Shown one piece after another: positions 55,988-64,000 of a stretch of DNA of 64,000 nt. The DNA lies in NCBI GenBank assembly GCA_030280995.1, contig JASXTE010000005.1:25377001-25441000 (forward strand), read 5' to 3'. The position numbers and the translations under genes were made by a program. The first letter of the stretch is position 1. Each line of letters opens with the position of its first letter. Source of the DNA: Hemileia vastatrix (taxonomy: Eukaryota; Basidiomycota; Pucciniomycetes; Pucciniales; Zaghouaniaceae). Under the pieces are notes generated by a model, which saw only the letters and a program-made list of their open reading frames with translations, was not told where the DNA came from and made no database searches.

Positions 55988-56011
55988 AATTTTTTTTATT
56001 GTTTTTTTTTT

Positions 56012-56023
56012 AGAGTGAGGGAG
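56012..56023 (+). promoter_or_regulatory. Gypsy-2 polypurine tract
   Basis: AGAGTGAGGGAG directly before the 3' LTR, preceded by a T-run. The Gypsy-1 equivalent is GAGTGAGTGAG at 23,506. Confidence 0.75.
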
Positions 56024-57276
56024 TGTCAGCCAGGCTATTCCAGGAGTCCAGTAAATGATATATAAATTATAAAACCTTAAAGAGTGGGTAAGACTTGTAT
56101 TTAATGAATATAACTTAATATTTTATTGCATAGTGAAATTATATAAGAATTTTATTATATACAAGTGTTACATTAAATTTATTGGTTATATATATTTTTA
56201 TATATACAATTAAATTAAGCATAATATAATATATATTACAAATAATGGCGCATTTTTATGTATTTAATAATTATAAATTTATATTTAATTAATTAAAAAA
56301 CATATATGATAATTATAAGTGTAAAATTGACTTATAATATAATTAAATTAATTATTTAAATTTATATAATAAATAACATCTTTCATATAGTATTAAACAA
56401 TAATTAATGGCACTTCTTTTGACCCTTAAATTGTGTCAGGAAGAAAATCAAATAAATTATAATACTTATTTTATAAAATAGTATTATAAATTCTCAAATT
56501 AAATTAATTAATTGTTTCAGTTAAACTAGTTATTAAATTACATAGTGAAAACAATTAATAAATATTAATTTACACTGAATTAAAATGATTGCATGCCTTG
56601 TTACGTCAAAACATGTTATTTGTTTCACTTAGAAATGCTGAAAACAGATTGTAGTACTTGTTTTGATTTGTTTTTCCCATAGTTCTTAGATCACAGGGTT
56701 GTTTAGTTACTCATTATTTTGTATTAACTGATTTGGGAAATTTGGGATGGGAATTTTATATTCTTAATTGGGATTCTTATTATTTTTTCGTATAATGTTC
56801 TCTTAATTACTATGTTACAAATGTCTTCTTTTATCTTCTTGTTTTACTTCATTACTATTTTGTATATAGTCACTTGTAGCGCTTCAGAGGACCCATTGCC
56901 TATAAAAGGGCCTTGGATAATCCCCTGTAGAAGTATCACTTATTACACACTAAACAATTTAAAAATAAATTTATTACACTTATTATTATTTTTATTAGTA
57001 TTAAATTCTAATTAAAAATTCTAAATAACAATTTAAAGGTTGCCTTAAGTCTGATAGTAATTATAGTGTTTGCCGCGCAGAACTCTTACTTAAATAATAT
57101 TAATATTAATAAAACCAATTTGTTGTCACCTCTCAAATCACTCGTCGTTGCTTTCTCTCAAAAAATTAAATAATTTCAATTGTTTTTATTTCTTTTATTT
57201 CTAAACTACTATCTCCTTCTTGTCCTCCTCTCTTTTCTTCCCTCTTCTCTTATATCTTCTAGACGACTGACCGACA
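56024..57276 (+). repeat. Gypsy-2 3' LTR
   Basis: 1,253 bp. Differences from the 5' LTR include C/A, G/A, C/T and G/C changes near 56,950-57,080 and a one-base gap near 57,160. The ATATG duplication follows. Confidence 0.93.
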
Positions 57277-57281
57277 ATATG

Positions 57282-59285
57282 CATCAATATAAATAGATCT
57301 GTACTATTAATATTGTTTTTGAAAATATTAAAAATTTGTTAATTTTTGAAATACGTTTTCTCTTATTGATAACTAAAGTAAAACCATGTATTATTCTATT
57401 CTTATTTAAGTAAAAATAAAAAAAAATTAATGGACAATTAAATATTAATTTTTTTTCTTTGAGCCATTCATTATTCGCTTTCATATCTAACTTGAATTAA
57501 TTTAGTGGCATTATTCAATCTTAAATTTACTGAAATTTGTACACTACTGTGACTTTTGATTTTTTTTTTTTGATAAATTGAATATTTTTCATCACATAAT
57601 TATATTTTAGTAAAGCATATAACTTCAAAAGTAGAAGTGAAATAATCAATAAAAGCAAATGAGATATCTTGATAATGAAGAATCTATCAATCAATTTATA
57701 TCTCCAATAAAAATTAATTTTAATTTTAAAGTTTACCTTGTAGAAGAGGAATATTTAATTAATATGAATTTCAATTTCCTTGTATATCTTGACTTAGCCT
57801 TCATCATCTATCTTTAATTAAGGTGCAGAATTCCAAAAGCTGAATTATATGATGATATTTCTATATATCTAATTGAATTTTGTTTTTTAAATTCATAAAA
57901 TCAATTATGTAAAATAGAAACTACTACATCATTTTTAAGTGAGTTTTATTATATTATAATAAAATATTAATAATTATAAAAGAGCTTTTACTTTTGTCAG
58001 AGAGTGGACCTCAATATATTTTAAGATAAATATAACACAATCAAATTGAAATTTATTTTAAAGTGTTTGAATATTTATCCTTTGAATTAATTTTAAGATT
58101 TGTGGAAGAATATTTCTTTTTTCTTGGAGTTGAATGAATCTTAAAAACTGAGAAAAATATTGAAGATACATTTTTATTGAACTTGATCTATTAAGGTAGA
58201 TGTAAGTAGAATTTGATTCATATGAAATTTTAGAAGAAAAATAACATTTCAATAACTTATTATTGACATTTAAGGATGACCAAGAAGGATGGCAATCTAA
58301 AAAGGGTTTGTTTTAATATTTATAGAAATAATATTTTTAAGTTCTTAATAAGGAGTACCCTAGTTTCTTTCTTTTATTTTTTTGCTTTCATAGAAAGAAT
58401 TAAATATCTTTTTTACCAAATTATTGAACAAAATTTGATATCTATACATGAATCTGTAAGTGTAAAAAATAATCAATATAAAATATGAATCAAAATACAG
58501 CAAGCTAAATTATAGATCATCAAAATGTAGAGTAAATATTGTTTTTCAAAATAATTGACACTAATAAAAAGATATTTTTTAAATTTAACTAGTTTTTCAA
58601 AGACAATTTAATATGATTTCATACCAATATGATGGCTTCTCATTATTTAAATATCTAGATATTATTTTATCATGGTACATATATATGTTACTATTATTAA
58701 ATGAATTGAATATTATTTCCAGGAGTTTTTCATAGAGAATACTTAGTATAATTAAGATAATTATGCACCTAGAAATTATAGAAATTAGATTAAGAAAAGT
58801 CTACTTAAGAAAAATCTTGGATGAATGGTGAGCAAAAATTCATTACACTTAATATTTTTAACTTTTTAACATGCTGAAAAGAATTGATAGAAAACTGTTT
58901 CAATTTTTTGTAATAATTATCTTAAAATTTGCGACAAACGCTAAGATGTATTTCCATCTTGTAGAAATATATAGTGTTATGAGAAAAATGACTTTTAATG
59001 TATTCTTAATTTTTTTTCAAATTTTTGATCCATCATGATTTTGAGTTATGATTATTGCAATAATATTTAATGAATAGCAAAAAGGTGTAAGAAATTTATA
59101 CAATAATATTTATTGATAGTCTAAGCGTCTTTATTCAGATTCGGTAATAAATCACACATAAATAAATAATTTGAGCTACACAAAAAAATGTAGCAATAGG
59201 ATAAAGTATATATTTACATGAAGTAGGATTATGTATTAATTACGTCAAAAATAGAGAAAAATGAAGAATTGGGCTTAATAAGAAT
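57282..59285. other. Intergenic, nothing recognised
   Basis: About 2 kb of very AT-rich unique sequence. Short frames (57,284-57,484, 58,058-58,252, 58,276-58,488) are what this composition gives by chance. No repeat shared with other parts of the window was noticed. Confidence 0.45.
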
Positions 59286-61629
59286 CTAATAATCAAGAAA
59301 ATCAGCTGCCATTGCTTTAGCAATATGGCTCATGGTGGGAGTATTATAATTAAGTGGCATAGGCCCAGAATTATCTATTAAGGGTTTGATAATATTAAAG
59401 ATATAAAAATTAAGGTTTTTCCAAATTTTTTCACCGCCCGGATTATTATTATCACAGTATTTTCTAAGGAGGCCAAGTTGTTTTATGAATTCTAAACAGT
59501 CTGAAGCTGACACAAGCCGGTGGTCCTGTGAGGAAAGAAATAATCCACGAACACCATCAACAAAGTAAAAAGTAAATTATTGATATTTATGGTGTGCATA
59601 TTCTTGATTCATCTTCTGAATAGAATCATTATGAGACTCATCAAATTGCTGCATATCTGTTGTTTTTTTTTATTCCTTGAACGTCGTCGTTTCTTGCTTT
59701 CAGCTTGAGTTATATTTGCAGCAGCCTCTCTAGATTTTAAAATAATTATTGAAATCATGACGTCAATTATTATGTTTCTAAATTGGCACAGGGGAGTGAT
59801 TGAAAAATTTGTAGCAATTAACTTTGATGTTGAGCTGTCAAATGTATCAGGAACTTTGCTTTTCAGATGTGTAAGGCAGGCTAGGATATGTAGGGCACGT
59901 TCAATAGGACAATCTGGATTGAACTCGGATTCTTCAGCAGGAAGGGTAAGCTCTTGAGAAGCAAGATAAAGAGATGATGCAACAAGGGATGCCCAAAAAG
60001 AACTCTGGTGAGCACTTGGGCTAACTAGTCTTGATAGCATGCATATCATCAATGATTCAGGGTTATCAGTCTTCTTAAACGGAGAAAGATTAATTGAGTT
60101 TGGTTCTTCAGAGTTACAAAAATTTTCCAAATTTTCAAAGTTCAAATTATTGACCACCCAGATCTGAAAAGTGTCAACATTAAGAAAATCCAAAGCTAAA
60201 AAAATAACAAAAAAATTAGTTATCATAAAATAAATTATCCAACTTCAAGTAAGTGATACATACAGAGTTCATTAATTTTTGTAAGCATTTTGTCATGAGC
60301 AGATTTCATCCATAGAAAATTGAATTTGTGTGAAATTTTTTGTGGATTTTCAAGAGAAGCAGACAAACAGATTTCAAATAACTGATCGATTTCTGGCCAT
60401 GCCCTAAGTACCTTTGGACCATTGATTCTACCTTCAAAAAATCAATGAATTTCAGCTATTTGCTTTTGTAATTTTGAGTTTCAAATCATTGTTGGAGTAT
60501 AAAGAAGGGAGTTATTAGAAATTTTTATTGATGTTGATAGAGACCGTAGGATTTTGGGAATTTCAATTTTAGATTTTGAAGATATGGAAACTATAAGCTG
60601 TTTCTTTGAGTTTGAAGTATTTTTGTGTGGCTGGCTAGGTGGATCGATTTCTTCATTGGGTGTTTTCTCAACATCATCAGCAGAAGTAGATTCATCATCT
60701 TTTTGAGTTAGAGAAGCTTCATATTTTTAAACTTCATCATCTTCTTCTTCTACTACTTCTTCTTCATTAGAGAAAGATTCACTATTAGTTGACGCTTTTG
60801 AGTGATTGTCATTTTTAGAGCTGGATTAAAAGATAAGAAAAAGACAAGAAATAATAAATAAGAAAGTAAAAAATTTGGAGATAGCTTTAAACACTAATAT
60901 AAAATTGATTGCTATATTACTCATGAAAGAAATGACATACCCTTTTGACACATTTTGGCTAGTTTGTTTAGATTTTTGAGATGCTGAGTCAGAGGAATCC
61001 TTGGCAGGAGGAGCTTTAGTAGCACTGACAAAACTAGAGCCCCTAGAAAGTCTCATTCTTTTTGAACGTCGAAGAATAGTCTTATCTCCCCCTTGAGATG
61101 TTGATGCATAGCCTTCAGCATCAGGTATTTCATTATCATCATCAGGAGGAATGATACCTTTTTCATAAGCTGAATTTGAATAAGTTTTAAAGAAAAAGTG
61201 TCAATAATTTATCCTTCTTAGTTTAAATAATTTAATATAAAATAATTACTTACATTTTTCTAGGTCATCAATGTATTCAAGCACATTGTTGTAGGCATTC
61301 GGAATATAAGATGGCAAAGGCTTCTCGCTAAGAGTTGACAGTAGTTCTTCAGTTTTGCCTTTAGCAAATTCAAGTATCTTTCCATATTGAGATTGGGTAA
61401 TTTCAGTCCTTTCATTGGAAAGAGAAGGGGGGTTTGGAGACATGCCTAGAGGTGGTTGTTTCTTGAGTTTTAAGGATTTGACTCGAGGATGCTGATGAGA
61501 TTTTATCAAATAACTACTTGGTGCTAATATATCAAATATATCAATGGAAAAGAAAAGTTAGTCTAAGAAGATATAAGAGATAAAGCAATAGATCCTACAT
61601 AAAGGAGGTGACTGTTTATCACAAGGCAT
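59286..61629 (-). pseudogene. Unrecognised five-exon gene, degenerate
   Basis: Minus strand. Exons: 61,629-61,599 (MPCDKQSPPL…), 61,523-61,254, 61,169-60,941, 60,820-60,264 and 60,195-59,286. The four introns (75, 84, 120 and 68 bp) have GTAGGA, GTAAGT, GTATGT and GTATGT donors and TTAG/TCAG/CCAG/TTAG acceptors, and every junction keeps one frame. The protein begins Ser/Pro/Lys-rich, has an Asp-rich patch and basic RRSKRMRLSR (nuclear-signal-like), an acidic Glu run in exon 4, then folded-looking segments (VLRAWPEIDQLFEICL; FQIWVVNNLNFENLENF; FVDGVRGLFLSSQDHRLVS). Breaks: TAA at 60,727, two TGA later in exon 4, an A-run frameshift near 59,660 and a TAA near 59,580. I do not recognise the family; the splice pattern shows that it was once a real gene. 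Confidence 0.6.
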
Positions 61630-62930
61630 TTTAATGACTTATTACTTGAAAAAAATGAAAAATTCTTATATCAAGGTAATAAAGAGATAAAAAATATATA
61701 TTGCTATTTGTATTTTCAAGCTGTACTAACACAGATAAATGTGATAACCAAAAGATAATAGTAGTAAAATTGAGAGAAATAAACAAATTGAGAAATGTGG
61801 TACAAAACAAGAGGGTTTATATACTACCAGAAGCAGGTTTTTGATAGGGGTTCTTTTACAATGACATCAAGCTAGTGAGCATATTGTAAAATAGTCTGAT
61901 GATAATAATGGGGTTAATAGTAAAAGGGAAGTAACTATACATAAACATTGGGGGCTTAAAAGTATGAAAAACAAAGAAAATGTCCAATTTACAATTTGAT
62001 AATTGCAAAGGGTAAATAGTTGAGAATATAAGTTTAACTAATTTAAATATTTAAATTAATTTGTAACTATCAACATTATGCAATATGACAAAGGGATCTA
62101 TTATTGGAAATTTTGGCATCTTTATGTGTTATAAAAAATAGGGGACAAAAACAAAGGAAAAAGATAATTTAAAAAAAGGGGATAAAAAAAGATAACACTA
62201 AATAGTATTATATAAAATTATTAAGAAAAAATTAATTTATTCCATGATAGGAGCTTGTTTGGGCTGCGCTGACACCCCCTGGCACAAACCTAGTCTAAAC
62301 TTAGTTAAAGTTAAATTGATATAATAAATTGGAAATAGAAACACTTAAGAATCTTAGCATTTAAATAAAGTATAAAATTATTTGAAATTATTGCCATATA
62401 AAATACAATAACCAAGTACCAAAGTCACAATTTTCTTAAAGTATTTTACAGATTTTTACAAGGTTATGTACTGTAAAAATCATTCAATAGTAATTGATGA
62501 ACATTTCCAACTGAGATAACTAAGTTGAAAAAGAAAATAGATAATGGATATATGTTTCTAACTTGAGCTATTATTGAATAGGAACAGTCAAAAAAAATAT
62601 AGCAGGATTCATCAGGGTATTTTTTACATTGATGTAAAGCTTGGTTGATAAAATAGTAAAAACCTTTAAATCAGGACTAAAAAAATAATCAAATCAAAGA
62701 GGAATATTAGGAATAGGTGTTATAAAAATTATAACCAATATCTTAGAAATATTGAGGGAAATAAATTACTGGTAATCACAAAAAATATTGTACTCTTTTA
62801 CCTTAAAATAGAAATATCAACTACTCATAATATACTCAAAACAACTACCAATAGCTAAAGGTTTCCCTCCTTGCCAAAAGACAATGGTAAGGAATATGTA
62901 GACAATTGAATCCATCCAACTGTTTTGAGT
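61630..62930. other. Upstream of the relic gene, nothing recognised
   Basis: AT-rich sequence with purine-rich stretches (AAAAATAGGGGACAAAAACAAAGG around 62,130). It should include the promoter of the minus-strand gene relic, but no clear TATA/CAAT pair can be singled out. The last 45 bp (from about 62,885) resemble the end of spacer B of the next array. Confidence 0.4.
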
Positions 62931-64000
62931 AAAGTGTCCAGCACAAATTCGGCCGAACTTGTGCTGGACACTTTTATGAGGAAAACCTCACTTCTCTTAA
63001 AAAAACATGCACCTTACCAACTTCAAATTAGAAAAGTGTCCAGCATAAGTTTGGCCTAACTTGTGCTGGACACTTTGGCCAAGAACAGTGACTAAAAATT
63101 GCAATGAAAACCAAAAAAAACATAGCCCAGATAATGAAGATAATTGATGCTATCTAATGTCTTTGGTAAAAGTGTCCAGCACAAGTTCAGCCAAACTTGT
63201 GCTGGAAACTTTCATGAGGAACACCTCACTTCTCTTAAAAAACATGCACCTTACCAAATTCAAATTGGAAAAGTGTCCAGCACAAGTTCGGCCAAACATA
63301 TGCTGGACACTTTGGCCAAGACCAGTGACTAAAAATTTCAAGGAAAACCAAAAATCAATAGGCTATAAAAGGAAGTTAATTGATGGCATCAATATTTTTT
63401 TTGGTAAAAGTGTCCAGCACAAGTAAGGGCGAGCTTATGCTGGACACTTTTCCAATTTGAAGTTGGTAAGGTGTATGTTTTTTAAGAGAAGTGAGGTGTT
63501 CCTCATAAAAGTGTCCAGCACAAGTTCCGCTGAACTTGTGCTGGACACCTTTACCAAAAAAAAAAATTGATGCCATCAAATATCTTCATTTTCTAGCCTA
63601 ATTTTTTTTAATTTCCTTGAAGTAATAAGTTACTGTCCATGACCAAAGTGTCCAGCACAAGTTTGGTGGAACTTATGCTGGACACTTTTATAATTTTAAG
63701 TTGGTAAGGTGCATGTTTTTTATGAGAAGTGAGGTTTTCCTTATAAAATTGTCCAGCACAAGCTCGGCCGAACTTGTGCTTGACCTTTTACCAAAGATAT
63801 TAGATAGCATCAATTATCTTCATTATATGGGCTATTTTTATTGGTTTTCCTTGCAATTTTTAGTCACTGTTCTTGGCCAAAGTGTCCAGCACAAGTTCGG
63901 CCGAACTTATGCTGGACACTTTTTTAATTTGAAGTTAGTAAGGTGCATGTTTTTTTGATAGAAGTGAGGTTTTGCTCATAAAAGTGTCCAGCACAAGTTT
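62931..64000. repeat. Array of 44-bp palindromes with two alternating spacers
   Basis: Ten palindromes of 44 bp, most nearly perfect: AAAGTGTCCAGCACAAGTTC paired with its complement around a GGCC-like centre. They start at 62,931, 63,033, 63,169, 63,270, 63,407, 63,508, 63,645, 63,746, 63,879 and 63,981 (the last cut by the window end). Spacer A (about 57 bp, with CTCACTTCTCTTAA and ACATGCACCTTACC) and spacer B (about 92 bp, with CAGTGACTAAAAATT and AATTGATG) alternate. Spacers lie in one orientation up to the fifth palindrome and in the opposite one after it. Period is about 238 bp. It continues beyond the window. Frames within it are by-products of the repeat. Confidence 0.92.

Larger units (their letters stand above)
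47877..57276 (+). mobile_element. Gypsy-2, recent Ty3/Gypsy chromovirus
   Basis: 9.4 kb with LTRs of 1,254 and 1,253 bp that differ at about ten positions, and an exact ATATG duplication (47,872-47,876 and 57,277-57,281). Purine tract AGAGTGAGGGAG lies against the 3' LTR. It encodes ORF1, gag, protease, RT, RNase H, integrase and a chromodomain. Only three breaks are visible after gag begins: one missing base near 51,820 and two TAA stops (52,121 and 55,523), each where the related Gypsy-1 has lysine. It is the most complete element in the window and the best reference for its family. Confidence 0.95.

Noticed and set aside
63144..63958. Several overlapping frames of 60-90 codons in the palindrome array.
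   Set aside because: They repeat the palindrome and spacer translations on both strands; no independent coding signal.
62931..64000. A CRISPR-like look: regular repeats and spacers.
   Set aside because: The spacers are only two sequences, repeated and inverted; the setting is eukaryotic with no cas genes.

Overview
This is a eukaryotic window, AT-rich and packed with transposable elements. Introns of about 50-120 bp with GTAAGT/GTATGT donors, Ty3/Gypsy chromoviruses, Ty1/Copia elements with 122-bp LTRs and a Tet-like 2OG-Fe(II) oxygenase all point to a filamentous fungus. A repeat-bloated basidiomycete of the rust type would fit best, but that placement is inference and the species cannot be read from the sequence. 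No tRNA, rRNA, CRISPR or bacterial-type operon was found.

Layout. 1-33,600 is a single nest of retroelements. Copia-1 (182-33,573) sits in a 75-bp host tandem repeat. It is split by Gypsy-1 (2,879-24,655), which is itself split inside its RNase H by the minus-strand element Gypsy-3 (8,500-21,500, target duplication ACGT). Copia-1 is split again near its 3' end by Copia-2 (27,093-33,315, target duplication CTGAG), which carries a solo LTR of the Gypsy-1 family (31,074-32,248, target duplication GGTCT). 33,574-47,871 holds a fold-back MITE (33,890-34,262), a truncated Copia-3 (35,528-37,534), several simple or diverged repeats, a tandem array of perfect hairpins (42,146-43,096), a minisatellite (43,858-44,150) and a Tet-like oxygenase gene with one intron (about 46,350-47,556). 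Gypsy-2 (47,877-57,276, target duplication ATATG) is a recent, almost intact chromovirus related to Gypsy-1. Downstream lie an unrecognised five-exon minus-strand gene relic (59,286-61,629) and a second hairpin array (62,931 to the window end) made of 44-bp palindromes separated by two alternating spacers.

How the parts work together. The retroelements encode the usual gag, aspartic protease, integrase, reverse transcriptase and RNase H, in Copia order (PR-INT-RT-RH) or Gypsy order (PR-RT-RH-INT). Every element is broken by stops, frameshifts or changed catalytic residues; Gypsy-2 has only three visible breaks.

The points most worth a second look are: (i) a spliced, coiled-coil first ORF shared by Gypsy-1 and Gypsy-2, lying in a different frame from gag; (ii) more than ten copies in Gypsy-3 of a short hairpin whose stems co-vary; (iii) an antisense ORF with a CX2CX6C motif in Gypsy-3; (iv) the two palindrome arrays, one containing a hairpin flipped in place and the other a switch in spacer orientation; and (v) the Tet-like oxygenase gene.
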